64,000 bases of DNA from Hymenobacter sp. YIM 151500-1 (lineage in GTDB: Bacteria; Bacteroidota; Bacteroidia; Cytophagales; Hymenobacteraceae): positions 1,550,001 to 1,614,000 of the forward strand of contig NZ_CP110139.1 of NCBI RefSeq assembly GCF_025979885.1. Reading direction: 5' to 3'. The notes under the pieces were generated by a model, which saw only the letters and a program-made list of their open reading frames with translations, was not told the origin of the DNA and searched no databases. A program made the translations under genes and the position numbers. Shown one piece after another: positions 1 to 8,417 of this stretch (the first letter of the stretch is position 1; each line of letters opens with the position of its first letter).

Positions 1-546
1 GGTTAGCTCGGCCTGCCGTACGCTTTCCGAAGTACCGCCCCCAATTTTCAGCAGGTATTGCTCGTCGCGCAGGGCCGACTGTAGGCTACGCACCTTCACC
101 TGCTGCACCTGCTCCTGGGAGCGGAAATCGTTCAGGGCTTTTTCGAGGCTGAGCCGAAGCTGGTCGTTCTTGTTGCGGTTCTGCTGCTGCTCATCCTGGA
201 GCTTAGCCAGCGCCGACGAAGTCAGCTCCCGGTCCAGCTCCACAATGGTCTGGCCCGGCTGCACCGGGCTGCCCACTGCCACGGCCACCCGCCGGATGGT
301 GCTCAGAATAGGGCTGGTGATGACGGCCTCCCGAGCCGGAATAATAACCCCAGCCGCCGTCAGGGAAGCCTCCACGTCACCGGTTTCGACGGGGGCCGTC
401 AGGATGCGGCTGCGCTCCAGGCTCGGCTGGAGTATGCCGCGGAAGGCCAGCAGGCCCGCTACCAGCAGCAGCAGCCCGCTGCCCGCCCCCAGCCAGCGGC
501 GAAGCCGGCGGCGCTGCTGGGTGGCGGTAGAAATTACTCTGTCCAT
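1..546 (-). CDS. HlyD-family efflux adaptor (membrane fusion protein), 3' part cut by window
   Basis: Periplasmic adaptor of a tripartite efflux or ABC export system, bridging an inner-membrane pump to an outer-membrane channel. The reverse strand reads from ATG at 546 through the window edge with 182 open codons. There is an N-terminal arginine-rich stretch (about residues 11-17), one membrane anchor (about 20-38), then a biotinyl-lipoyl-like segment with GVIIPAREAVITSP and GSPVQPGQTIVELD, followed by a heptad-rich alpha-hairpin (about 110-180). This order is typical of HlyD/MacA adaptors. The partner pump and channel should lie to the left of the window. Family is clear; substrate cannot be told. 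Confidence 0.85.
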   Translation of the reverse strand, partial: MDRVISTATQQRRRLRRWLGAGSGLLLLVAGLLAFRGILQPSLERSRILTAPVETGDVEASLTAAGVIIPAREAVITSPILSTIRRVAVAVGSPVQPGQTIVELDRELTSSALAKLQDEQQQNRNKNDQLRLSLEKALNDFRSQEQVQQVKVRSLQSALRDEQYLLKIGGGTSESVRQAELT

Positions 547-730
547 TTTCGTACAGAAAGTAGATGGGTTCCTGTACGTTCAGCCAACCGCCGTGCCGTT
601 TTTATAAACTGCTAGTTTTCAGATTATTATTTAAAACATAACCACCAGCCGGCCGAAGGAAGGTGTCCACTATCGGACAAGGTGTTCGAAAATGAAAGGC
701 TTGCTGTTTGCACAGGCTGGCACACGCAAA

Positions 731-765
731 AGCCCCCCGGCCTTCAACAGGTCGGGGGGCTTTTT
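731..765. terminator. Rho-independent terminator
   Basis: A 12-bp GC-rich stem (AGCCCCCCGGCC against GGTCGGGGGGCT, one G-T pair) with a 7-nt loop. It has T runs on both sides, so it can work in both directions. It lies 75 nt past the stop of the oxidoreductase gene that ends at 840 on the minus strand. Confidence 0.8.
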
Positions 766-839
766 AGGATGTGAGCAACTGCCCGCAGCAGGCGGCGCTG
801 CTTGCGCCGGATACGCCAAGCGGCCAGGCAGCAACCAGG

Positions 840-1772
840 TCAGGCTACCTGCAACACCACTTTGCCGCGGGCTGCTTTGCCGTGTTGCAGCTGCTCGTGG
901 GCTTGTGCCGCCTCGTGCAGCGGAAACACTTGCCCGATGCGGGTGTGGAGCTGGCCTTTATCAAGCAAGGTGCTGAGCAAGCGAAGCCGTTCGCCACTTG
1001 GCTGCACGTGAATCATCAGGCCTTCGGCGCGGGCGGTGGCGGCGGCTTCGGCAGAAGGGGGCTGCACGGCCGAGAGCAGCGTGCCGCCTGGGCGTAGCAC
1101 CTGCCAGGAACGTTCCTGCACCTGCCCTCCCACCGTATCAAGCACCACGTCTACGTCTCCGGCCAGCTTCTCGAACACCTGCGACTGATAATCAATGACC
1201 TGTTCTGCGCCCAGCTGCTGCACGTACTCCACATCTTTGGCCGCAGCGGTAGCCACCACCGCCGTCCCCTTGCGCTTGGCCAGCTGCACCGCCATGGACC
1301 CCAGTCCGCCAGCGGCGCCATGAATAAGAACGCGCTGGCCAGCCTGCAACGATACCATCTCGTAGAGGGCCTGCCAGGCCGTTTGGGCCACCAGCGGCAC
1401 GGTAGCGGCCGTCTGATAGCTGAGCGAAGCCGGCAGCGGGGCCACCAGCGCAGCCGCTACTACCACGTACTCGGCGTAAGCTCCGTCGCGCCGGATGTCG
1501 GTCATGGCGTACACGGCGTCGCCCACCGCAACCTGCGTTACGCCGGGGCCCAGCGCCTCAACGTCGCCGGCTACGTCCCAGCCCAGGATGAGGGGCAGTC
1601 GGTGCGGGATTCGCTCATGCAGATACCCTTCCCGAATTTTCCAGTCGACGGGGTTGAGGCCCGTCGCCCGCACCCTAATGCGGACCTCTCCGGCAGCAGG
1701 TTCCGGGAGCGGGGCATCTTCGTAGCGCAGGGTTTCGGGGCCGCCAAAGGCGTGAATGCGGACTGCTTTCAT
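840..1772 (-). CDS. NADP-dependent MDR-family oxidoreductase (quinone oxidoreductase-like)
   Basis: Medium-chain dehydrogenase/reductase of the zinc-independent quinone-oxidoreductase branch. It uses NAD(P)H to reduce quinones or enals; the real substrate is unknown. The 310-residue length fits the family. The N-terminal GroES-like domain (about 1-120) has GLNPVDWKIREG and LGWDVAGDVEALGPGV. The Rossmann domain contains HGAAGGLGSMAVQLAKRKG (about 150-168), a glycine-rich nucleotide loop. The structural-zinc cysteine cluster is absent. The gene is followed by a strong terminator and is probably transcribed alone. Confidence 0.88.
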   Translation of the reverse strand: MKAVRIHAFGGPETLRYEDAPLPEPAAGEVRIRVRATGLNPVDWKIREGYLHERIPHRLPLILGWDVAGDVEALGPGVTQVAVGDAVYAMTDIRRDGAYAEYVVVAAALVAPLPASLSYQTAATVPLVAQTAWQALYEMVSLQAGQRVLIHGAAGGLGSMAVQLAKRKGTAVVATAAAKDVEYVQQLGAEQVIDYQSQVFEKLAGDVDVVLDTVGGQVQERSWQVLRPGGTLLSAVQPPSAEAAATARAEGLMIHVQPSGERLRLLSTLLDKGQLHTRIGQVFPLHEAAQAHEQLQHGKAARGKVVLQVA

Positions 1773-1835
1773 AGTGTACAGTGGTATTGTAGTTACAGGA
1801 GAAAATGAGGGACAAAGGCTAAACCAGCCCGCTAC

Positions 1836-2501
1836 TCAGCTCAGCTTACTGCTTCGCAGCAGCAGATTGGGGTCTGGGCATAGGGCAGCCCACTGGTCAC
1901 GTTCAGGCAAGGCGGCCACCCCAGGAAAGTTGCCTTCCCGCCCCTGTAGGTCGGCAATAAGCTGGAAGTGCAGGTGGGAGGGCCAGTCACCGTTTTCGGG
2001 CGCCGCGCCCACTTTGGCGAAGACCTCGCCCTGACGAAGCAGCTGGCCCGGCGTCAGGGCCAGGGCCTCGCGGCGCGCCAGGTGGCCGCAGAGGCTGAAG
2101 AAGGGTATGCCCTCCAATTCGTACGCCAGAATCACCGTCGGGCCGAAGCCGGGGTTTTCGGCCCGGCTGTGCACGCGGGCCGGCAGCGGGGCCAGCACCG
2201 GCGTACCCGCCGGCACCCACACATCCACCCCCAAATGCAGTACGCGGGCTGGCCCGCCCGGCACGGGCCGGAAAGCGGCTCGTTCTTCCAGGTAGCCGCC
2301 CAGGCCAAAGCGGGCGTTTTGCTCCTGCAGTATGCCGGCCACCACGGCGGCGAAAACAGCTGTGTCGCGCAAGTCGGCCTGGGCGAGCCGGGAAGTAGGG
2401 GCGCTGAAATCAAGGCGCGTCACGTCGGGGCCGCTCAGGTCGATGGGTAGCACCGGGCTGGGCTGGCTGCGCGCCAGGGCAGCCAATAAGGCAGAAGTCA
2501 T
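1836..2501 (-). CDS. M23-family (LytM-like) metallopeptidase
   Basis: Predicted zinc endopeptidase related to peptidoglycan hydrolases. The LytM core shows both metal-binding signatures: HLGVD (H-x3-D) and SHLHFQ (H-x-H). The open frame extends upstream to 2585, but that extension is Arg/Cys-rich and unlike a signal peptide, so I placed the start at the internal ATG at 2501, giving MTSALLAALARSQPSPVL and 221 residues. No clear signal peptide is visible, so the protein may be cytoplasmic or exported in another way, and the actual substrate is uncertain. Confidence 0.78.
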   Translation of the reverse strand: MTSALLAALARSQPSPVLPIDLSGPDVTRLDFSAPTSRLAQADLRDTAVFAAVVAGILQEQNARFGLGGYLEERAAFRPVPGGPARVLHLGVDVWVPAGTPVLAPLPARVHSRAENPGFGPTVILAYELEGIPFFSLCGHLARREALALTPGQLLRQGEVFAKVGAAPENGDWPSHLHFQLIADLQGREGNFPGVAALPERDQWAALCPDPNLLLRSSKLS

Positions 2502-2644
2502 ATGGCAGAAGCAGGGGCCTGGGCTGGATGGGACAGTGCGGAAGCGTGTGCGCCGTGTACAGCGGGTCAACATCGTGCTGCTCATTGCCTGCCCCGTCTG
2601 CTAGGCAGCACCCCGCGCTACCACCCTACCCGAACTGAAACTTG

Positions 2645-3526
2645 TTAAAACACCTTGCTTTTATCGGCGCCCCGAAGCTCCTCGATTACGTCCCAGTGCT
2701 CGGCGGCTTTGCCCGCTTCCGTCACCCGAGTCAGGTCGAAGGCCAGGACATCGGTGAAGCCGGGAAAGCCCGGCGTGGTCTGGTAGTTGTTCAGCGTCAG
2801 GATAAAATCCCCTTCCGCCAGCTGCTGATGGGTGGTGGCCGTGGTCCGGATGCCCTGGCTCTTGAGCAGGGTAAGCAGGAAAATCAGCCCGCCTGGCCCG
2901 TTGGGGGCGCCGGGGTTGTGCTGGATGTAGTCGGGCGTGCGGGTCTGGCGCACCAGCAGGGTGTCGTACTGGTTGAACACCCGCTGGTCGGCCGCCACCA
3001 GGGCGGCGCGGTGGCGCGGGCCGGCCGTGGACTGCGGGTTGACGGCGGCTCCGTCGAACATGGTGTTTGGGTTGGCCCGCCGCCGCGGCTGGCCCTGCAT
3101 GGCCTCCCAATGGTCCACGATTTTGCCGCTGCCGTCGAAGCGCAGCAGCGCCATACGGGCCACGGAGCTGTCGGGGGCCACTTTTTCTTCGATGTGCAGC
3201 GCCACCAGGTTGTCCTGCACTAGGCTGCGGTGAACCACTAGGCGCGGGCTCGGGCCGGCCTGGGCCCGGCGGCGGGCGTAGGCTTGCAGCCCGGCCAGGG
3301 TGAAGTCGGCGCTGACCTGGTGCTCGGTGTAGCCGGCCGCCACGTAGCTGTCCACGGACGTGGCCGAGGAGCTGTACAGGGCTTGGTAAAACCCGATGGC
3401 GCTCTGCCGAAGGGCTTCTCTGTCAGCCGGCTCCGGCGTCGAATCTTTCGAGCACGAAGAGGCCAGCAGCAGGCTCAGGCACCAGCTGCCCAGCAGGGCG
3501 CGGTTTTTTCGCGGTGAAGACAACAT
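2645..3526 (-). CDS. SnoaL-like (NTF2-fold) lipoprotein
   Basis: Probable lipoprotein. An N-terminal hydrophobic stretch ends in LLLASSCSKD, a lipobox with the cysteine at about residue 26. The rest looks like two NTF2/SnoaL-like units: one around residues 40-150 with the strand LLRFDGSGKIVDHWEAMQ, and one around 180-290 with YIQHNPGAPNGPGG and FDLTRVTEAGKAAEHWDVIEE. The second unit resembles the predicted SnoaL-like aldol-condensation group often found in small secreted proteins. The 293-residue length fits a tandem arrangement. The reaction is unknown. Confidence 0.75.
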   Translation of the reverse strand: MLSSPRKNRALLGSWCLSLLLASSCSKDSTPEPADREALRQSAIGFYQALYSSSATSVDSYVAAGYTEHQVSADFTLAGLQAYARRRAQAGPSPRLVVHRSLVQDNLVALHIEEKVAPDSSVARMALLRFDGSGKIVDHWEAMQGQPRRRANPNTMFDGAAVNPQSTAGPRHRAALVAADQRVFNQYDTLLVRQTRTPDYIQHNPGAPNGPGGLIFLLTLLKSQGIRTTATTHQQLAEGDFILTLNNYQTTPGFPGFTDVLAFDLTRVTEAGKAAEHWDVIEELRGADKSKVF

Positions 3527-3572
3527 ATACTTCAGAAGGAATGAGTGAGAATGATAAGAAGCTGGGGCGCTG

Positions 3573-4457
3573 CTATTTCTGCGTCTCTTTGGCCAGAACG
3601 TCGGTGTTCATATCAATGAGCAGGTCGAGGCCGTAGCTGGGGTAGCGCTGCTGCACCTGGGTTTTCACGCGGGCTTTGGCCGCGGCGCTGAGCGGAGTGC
3701 CAGCGGCAGCAGCCCCGTGCACGGTGGTTTGCACAAACCGGATGTAGTCGGCCTGCTGGTCGAGAGCCGCCAGGGTGGTGGCGCCCCCGTGGCCGGCGTA
3801 CACGGTTTCGGCGGCGGGGTACGCCTTTTTCACGGCCGCCAGCTGGCTTACCCACTCGGTGGTGTGCCCGTCCATCAGCCAGGCGTGCGTGTTGTGGTAG
3901 AGCAGGTCGCCGGCAAACAAGGCCTTCAGCTCGGGCACGTGCACCACGCTGTTGTCGCTGGCCTCGGCGGCACCCAGGCTGCGCACCACAAACGTGAGCC
4001 CGCCCAGCTTCAGGGCCTGCCCGCTCTTCACCACCCGGTTCGGGAAGGTAGTCTGGTCGGGGTAGTCGGCGCCGTAGATGGTTTTGAAATACTGACGCTT
4101 GCCGGCTTCGGTGGCGCGCATGCCTTCCACGGTGGCCGCGGTGGCGTACACCGGAATGCGGGCATCACCGCCGGTTAGCTCGGCCACCCCGTTGTAGTGG
4201 TCCACGTGCGGGTGGGTGATGATGACGGCCAGCAGCGGCTTGCGGGTCTGGTCCACCAGCGCCTTCACCTTGCGGGCTTCCGACCGGAGAAACTGCGCGT
4301 CGATGACGACCACGCCCTGGTCGGCTTCGATGATGTAGGAATTGACCAGGAAGCCGGCCGGCGAAGCCGTGTAGGTGTACACCCGCGGAGTGGCAGCTTG
4401 CCCCGAAGCCGCCGCCGTGAGCAAGGCGGCCGTGAGCAGCAACAAAACTTTTTTCAT
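3573..4457 (-). CDS. Secreted MBL-fold metallo-hydrolase
   Basis: Metallo-beta-lactamase-fold hydrolase with a Sec signal peptide (MKKVLLLLTAALLTAAASGQA). The dinuclear-zinc signature H-x-H-x-D-H appears as ITHPHVDHYNG at about residues 80-90. A later metal-ligand region reads ALFAGDLLYHNTHAW, and VYAGHGG follows. At 294 residues it matches periplasmic MBL proteins of the B3/quinoprotein-relay type. Nothing separates a beta-lactamase from a general hydrolase, so antibiotic resistance is not claimed. Remnants of a second copy of its 5' end lie at 8283-8333. Confidence 0.85.
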   Translation of the reverse strand: MKKVLLLLTAALLTAAASGQAATPRVYTYTASPAGFLVNSYIIEADQGVVVIDAQFLRSEARKVKALVDQTRKPLLAVIITHPHVDHYNGVAELTGGDARIPVYATAATVEGMRATEAGKRQYFKTIYGADYPDQTTFPNRVVKSGQALKLGGLTFVVRSLGAAEASDNSVVHVPELKALFAGDLLYHNTHAWLMDGHTTEWVSQLAAVKKAYPAAETVYAGHGGATTLAALDQQADYIRFVQTTVHGAAAAGTPLSAAAKARVKTQVQQRYPSYGLDLLIDMNTDVLAKETQK

Positions 4458-4491
4458 GGCAGTCAGGGAGTTGAAGTGTGAATGACTGCCA

Positions 4492-4499
4492 CAAAGGTG
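4492..4499 (-). promoter_or_regulatory. Possible -7 box for the MBL gene
   Basis: The minus strand reads CACCTTTG, close to TAnnTTTG, about 35 nt upstream of the start codon at 4457. No convincing -33 TTG is present at the right distance. Confidence 0.35.
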
Positions 4500-4517
4500 C
4501 GGCGCCAGGGGTGGCGC

Positions 4518-4556
4518 CGAAATGGTAAAAACGCCCTTTTCAAGGTACTTTTCGCC
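4518..4556 (-). pseudogene. Relic of an AraC-regulator gene 3' end
   Basis: These 39 bases match 8397-8435, the last codons and 3' flank of the intact AraC gene, at 34 of 39 positions. The shared stretch includes AAGGTACTTTTCGCC, which encodes GEKYL on the minus strand. The rest of that regulator is missing here. Confidence 0.6.
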
Positions 4557-4625
4557 GGTTGTGCGCCCCCGTGCCTGGGGTGGCGCAGGGTACTGCTCCC
4601 CAGCGCAGACGTTCCGGCATAAAAA

Positions 4626-4652
4626 AACCCCGGACCATACGGCCCGGGGTTT
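4626..4652. terminator. Rho-independent terminator after the SMP-30-like gene
   Basis: Stem AACCCCGG / CCGGGGTT with a short loop. Seven A's on the plus strand give a T7 tract on the minus strand. It sits about 30 nt past the stop at 4684. Confidence 0.8.
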
Positions 4653-4683
4653 TACTGAGGAGTAGCGGCTGCGAAAGGCCGGC

Positions 4684-5688
4684 CTACTTCGTGCTCACGC
4701 TCTCAAACCTGACTTTATTGATGCTGAACTCGGCGCGGGGCGGCTGCCCGCTAAACAGGTCGCCGAGGTAGGCGTAGAGCACGTACGCATCGGGGCTGCG
4801 GCGGGTAAGCGTGGTGGGGAAGGTAGGGCCGGTGGCAAAAGTGCCCGTCACCCTGGCCGTGGCAAAGCCGTCGGTTGAGGCGAGGCGAAACACCGTGCTT
4901 TGCGCGCCCGACACTACCAGCAGCGTGCGGGGGTCTTGCAGCAACATGCCGTCGGCGCCCACCAGCGACTGCGCCGTGGCTACGGGCGTGGCCGTGGGCG
5001 CTTCGGGGCCGCCCAGCGGAATCTTGTACACCACGCCCCGCGCCGTGTGGTTGACCAGCAGGTAGCCGGCGGGGTGAAACACGATGCCGTTGAAGCCAAA
5101 GCCACCGGCCGGCGCATCGAGGCTGTTGTTTTCGTAAAACACCGACGCCTGCCCCTGCACGGTCACTTTGTAGATGATGGGCGAAAAGCTGTCGGTCACG
5201 TAGGCGTTGCCCTGCAAGTCCACGGCCACGTCGTTGGCGAAGTGGTCCTGGCCGGGGCGCAGCGCCCCCAGATCCAGGTAGCCGGTGCGCTGGCCGGTGC
5301 GGGCGTCGAAGCTGGCCAGCGCCGCCAGCTGCCCGGCCGTAGCCGGCGTGGTGCGCGCCCCCACGCCCAGGTCGGACACGGCGGCCAGCAGGCGGTTGCG
5401 AAGAATGTCGAGGTGCAGCCCGATGCTGGAAATCAGCCGCGGGTCGTCGGCAAACGGGGCGTAGGAGCCATCGTCGCGCACTTGCCCGATGACGCCGCGC
5501 GTCACCGAGCTGACGAAGTAGCGCCGGCGCAGGGCGTCATACTGCACGCCCTCGGGGTAAATGCCGGTCTGGCGGAAGGTAATGCTGGCGGGCCCGCCGC
5601 CCGGAAACGGGGTGCCGTCGTGCTGGCAGGCCGTGGCCAGCGCCAGCAGCCCGCCCGTGAGCAGGCCATGAAGAGAAGAGAACCGCAT
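4684..5688 (-). CDS. SMP-30/gluconolactonase-like lipoprotein
   Basis: Six-bladed beta-propeller lipoprotein of the SMP-30/gluconolaconase/LRE superfamily. The start was set at the ATG at 5688 because it gives a lipoprotein signal, LLALATACQHDGTPFPGGG, with the lipid-attached cysteine near residue 20. The open frame upstream to 5922 lacks such a signal. Propeller-like repeats include FANDVAVDLQGNAYVTDSF and FGFNGIVFHPAGYLLVNH. The product has 334 residues. Substrate is unknown; relatives hydrolyse sugar lactones, but many secreted members have no known reaction. A decayed piece of a second copy lies at 7985-8096. Confidence 0.78.
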   Translation of the reverse strand: MRFSSLHGLLTGGLLALATACQHDGTPFPGGGPASITFRQTGIYPEGVQYDALRRRYFVSSVTRGVIGQVRDDGSYAPFADDPRLISSIGLHLDILRNRLLAAVSDLGVGARTTPATAGQLAALASFDARTGQRTGYLDLGALRPGQDHFANDVAVDLQGNAYVTDSFSPIIYKVTVQGQASVFYENNSLDAPAGGFGFNGIVFHPAGYLLVNHTARGVVYKIPLGGPEAPTATPVATAQSLVGADGMLLQDPRTLLVVSGAQSTVFRLASTDGFATARVTGTFATGPTFPTTLTRRSPDAYVLYAYLGDLFSGQPPRAEFSINKVRFESVSTK

Positions 5689-5797
5689 AGAAAGAAAAGT
5701 GAAAAGGTGGAAGATGGATGCTGAGAAAAACAGAACAACGGTGGGCCCGCTACCTGCAAACCGGCAGCGGGCCGTTTTGCAGGCAGCCGACCGGTCG

Positions 5798-5831
5798 AAA
5801 GGACCTTGGGCACAAGTACCCAAGGTCCTTT
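5798..5831. terminator. Terminator hairpin with 13-bp perfect stem
   Basis: AAAGGACCTTGGG pairs perfectly with CCCAAGGTCCTTT around an 8-nt loop. It lies 30 nt past the stop of the crystallin/Ig protein gene that ends at 5861. Confidence 0.75.
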
Positions 5832-5860
5832 CAGTCAGCCGGAAGCGAAAAAATTGTCTT

Positions 5861-7897
5861 CTAGCGCTGAATAAGCACTTTTTCTTTCTGCACACCCCCG
5901 TTGCTGTCCTGAATAACCACAAAGTACACGCCGTCTGGTAAGTCGTCGATACGTACTTGCTTCATGCCACTGACCGTTTTCGCTAACCGACCCGAAAAAC
6001 GATACAAGGTCACCGAGGTGATATTGGCTGGGGAAGCCGTTATCACGTCTAGCGTGTTATGTGTTGGGTCGACAGCCAGCAGGTGCTTTGCATCAGTAGC
6101 CGGCTTGCTGGCTTGGGACACCAGCCCCGCGTTGCCGGCCCCCGTTACGTGGATGGTCACGGGCGCCGAAACGGCGGAGTTACTGCCCACATAGGCTTTG
6201 GCCGTCAGCACATGCGTGCCAGCCGGTACGCCCGTCCACTTGTACGTGAACTGGCTGATAGTCGTCCACGTGAGGGCGCTCTTATCGTCGCCAAGCGTCC
6301 CGAGCAGCGTTGTGCCGTTGTAGAACTCTATTTTGTTGACGATTTGTCTAACCAGGCCGGCACGCACGACGATATTGATAGCAGCCGGGGCCGTAAAAGC
6401 GGCATTCTGGCCGGGGCTTAGAATGTCGATAACAGGGGTAAAGAAAGGAACCGAAGCGGGCACAATTCGCAGCGAGCGGACGGCATCGTTCCACGTTCTT
6501 TCACCCCAGGGCAAGCCGCTGTTGTTGGGGGCATTGCTAGGGTCAATCCCAACCAGGCAAGCTTGGTCTCCAGCCAGGCCTAGGTACTCACTACTAAAAT
6601 TGCCATTCCCGTATAGCTCGACCTTATAGGCGCTGTTCACCTTGAAAGAAGAAATGTTGGTCCCGATTCCCAAGGCGGCGAGTTGAGCCTGATCATAGTT
6701 TCCCGGTGCCAGGGCCACACCCTTGCCGTCGTAATTGCAGTCTTCGTAGAAGGTCGCCACAAGTGGTCCGGCCGGGGCAGCGGCCTTGCTAGCTTGGGAC
6801 ACGAGGTCAGCATTGCCGGCTCCGGTTACGTGAACGGTCACGGGCGCCGAAACAGTGGTATTGCTTCCCGCATACACTTTTGCAGTCAGCACGTACGTGC
6901 CGGCCGGTACGTTTGTCCAGTTGTACGTGAACTGAGCCGCGGTACCAAACGTGAGGGCACTCCTGTCGTCGCCCAGCGTTGACAGCAGCGAGGTGCCGTT
7001 GTAGAACTCTATCTTATTGACGATCAGTCCGCCTAATCCAGCCAGCACGGTGAAATTGATAGTAGCTGGGGCCGTAAACGACGCATTATAGCCGGGACTG
7101 ATGATGCTGGCAACAGGCGTGAACGAAGGAACCGAGGCCGGCACGATCCGCAGCGAGCGGACGGCATCGTTCCACGTAGGGCCCTGGCCGTTGTTGTTAG
7201 GAGCAGTGCCAGGCGAAACGCCAACCAGGCAAGCCTGGTCGCCGGCCAGTGCCAGGCCGGTACCGCCAAAGTTGTCCGCCCCATACAGCTCTACTTTATA
7301 GTCGCTAGTAGCTCTAAAAGACGAAATAGCAGCGTCGATGCCCAGGGCAGCAAGGGCAGCCCGGTCATAGTTTCCCGGTGCCAGGGCTACACCCTTGCCG
7401 CCGTACTCACAGTCTTCGTAGAAGGTCGCCACGGACGGGCCGGCCGGAGCAGAAGCATTTACCGTGACGGCCACCGGTGCCGTAACAACCACGGCGCCGT
7501 TGGAAGCCGTAAACCTGGCCGTGAGCTGATAGGTGCCAGCGGCAGTGCTTAGCCAACTGAAGGAAAACGTGTCGTTTATATTTCTGAAACGAGTCTGCTC
7601 GCCTACTTTGGTGCCGTTGCTAAAAAATTCCACCTTCTGAGCTTGCCTGCCGCGGGTGTTATCCTCCGTGTTTACGGAGATAATAATAAATGCTGGTGCC
7701 TTAAACGCGCTTACACCAGATGCCGAGGGTGCGGTACCAGAAACCTCGGCTATAACTGCGCTAACTGCTCGCGCAGCGGGCTGTCGTAGCGCAGATTGCT
7801 GCGTGGAGGAGGGCTCTGCTGACTGGGCGAGCGTTGCGGAGCTGTACGCCAAGCCCAGCGCTATCATCAAGTTACGGACTGTTTTTATTGCTTTCAT
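5861..7897 (-). CDS. Secreted beta/gamma-crystallin and Ig-like repeat protein with T9SS type A C-terminal domain
   Basis: Secreted or surface protein. The signal peptide is MKAIKTVRNLMIALGLAYSS, ending near ATLAQ. The domain order is an Ig-like domain (about 56-150), a beta/gamma-crystallin-like domain (about 157-253, with ATFYEDCEYGGKGVALAPG), Ig (257-355), crystallin (370-475), Ig (480-590), and a C-terminal sorting domain (about 605-678) ending in DLPDGVYFVVIQDSNGG. The Ig units carry KVEFFSNGT or KIEFYNGT motifs seen in bacterial Ig domains of glycan-active secreted proteins. Microbial beta/gamma-crystallins commonly bind calcium. Function is probably adhesive or structural; no enzyme motif is visible. 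Confidence 0.82.
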   Translation of the reverse strand: MKAIKTVRNLMIALGLAYSSATLAQSAEPSSTQQSALRQPAARAVSAVIAEVSGTAPSASGVSAFKAPAFIIISVNTEDNTRGRQAQKVEFFSNGTKVGEQTRFRNINDTFSFSWLSTAAGTYQLTARFTASNGAVVVTAPVAVTVNASAPAGPSVATFYEDCEYGGKGVALAPGNYDRAALAALGIDAAISSFRATSDYKVELYGADNFGGTGLALAGDQACLVGVSPGTAPNNNGQGPTWNDAVRSLRIVPASVPSFTPVASIISPGYNASFTAPATINFTVLAGLGGLIVNKIEFYNGTSLLSTLGDDRSALTFGTAAQFTYNWTNVPAGTYVLTAKVYAGSNTTVSAPVTVHVTGAGNADLVSQASKAAAPAGPLVATFYEDCNYDGKGVALAPGNYDQAQLAALGIGTNISSFKVNSAYKVELYGNGNFSSEYLGLAGDQACLVGIDPSNAPNNSGLPWGERTWNDAVRSLRIVPASVPFFTPVIDILSPGQNAAFTAPAAINIVVRAGLVRQIVNKIEFYNGTTLLGTLGDDKSALTWTTISQFTYKWTGVPAGTHVLTAKAYVGSNSAVSAPVTIHVTGAGNAGLVSQASKPATDAKHLLAVDPTHNTLDVITASPANITSVTLYRFSGRLAKTVSGMKQVRIDDLPDGVYFVVIQDSNGGVQKEKVLIQR
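6105..7440. repeat. Internal direct repeat of crystallin-Ig module (about 675 bp x 2)
   Basis: The coding sequence is duplicated in tandem. The block starting near 6112 is matched by one near 6793 (offset 681), and CAGTCTTCGTAGAAGGTCGC occurs at 6738 and again at 7410 (offset 672). The 9-bp change in offset shows that indels have accumulated. Confidence 0.8.
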
Positions 7898-7984
7898 GGC
7901 TGTTTGCTTTCTTTAAGCAGTTGGGAAAACGCGTTTTTCTCGGCGGCTGAGCGGCGCGAACCATCCTGCTGCGAGAGGGAAGTG

Positions 7985-8096
7985 AGGTGGCAAAAGCGCC
8001 CGGCACCTGGCCGTGGCAAAGCCGCCGGGCGAGTTCGGCCGGAACACGGTGCTTTGCGCACCCACTGCCACCAGCAGCGTGCGCGGGTCTTGCAGA
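7985..8096 (-). pseudogene. Decayed fragment of an SMP-30-like gene
   Basis: About 110 bases align with the internal part of the SMP-30-like gene near 4834-4946. Shared stretches include CTGGCCGTGGCAAAGCCG, GTGCTTTGCGC and CCAGCAGCGTGCG, each in the same order. Small indels break the frame and no propeller ORF survives around it. Confidence 0.7.
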
Positions 8097-8282
8097 GTTC
8101 TACCTGCCGCTACGCTGGCGTACCACCAAAGCCGGGCTAGCTCCCGGAGGCTTCTGCGGGCAAGAGCAGGCTGGTTTTGTGGGCAAGGCCCTTAGCAGGT
8201 TGCTCACGACCTGGCACGATGAGCCAGGCAGTGCACCAGGCTACTGCCCTACCACTGGAGAGGCTCTAGGAAAGGATGAAGG

Positions 8283-8333
8283 ATGTATACCGGCGCGGGG
8301 TGGTTGCCCTACCAGCATCTTGCTGTTTTTCAT
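8283..8333 (-). pseudogene. Relic of the 5' end of an MBL-fold gene
   Basis: The minus strand starts with ATG at 8333 and matches the start region of the intact MBL gene: signal-peptide start, then the equivalent of 4380-4410, with a deletion in the signal peptide. The non-coding flank 8334-8435 also aligns with 4458-4556. No downstream MBL sequence remains. Confidence 0.55.
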
Positions 8334-8417
8334 AACGACAGTCGGCAAGTGGAAGTGAACTTGACCGTCGTAAAAGTCCGATGCACACAGGAGCCTCGAA
8401 ATGGCGAGAACGTCCTT

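Noticed and set aside
692..1198. Several short plus-strand frames around the first terminator
   Set aside because: They overlap the oxidoreductase antisense or the terminator and lack any recognisable product.
3573..4457. Antibiotic-resistance beta-lactamase
   Set aside because: Only the general MBL zinc motif is seen; nothing specific to beta-lactamases, and the neighbours are not resistance genes.
4684..5922. Longer form of the SMP-30-like protein
   Set aside because: The upstream 78 residues are Arg/Cys-rich and would bury the lipobox; they also span the hairpin region at 5798-5831.
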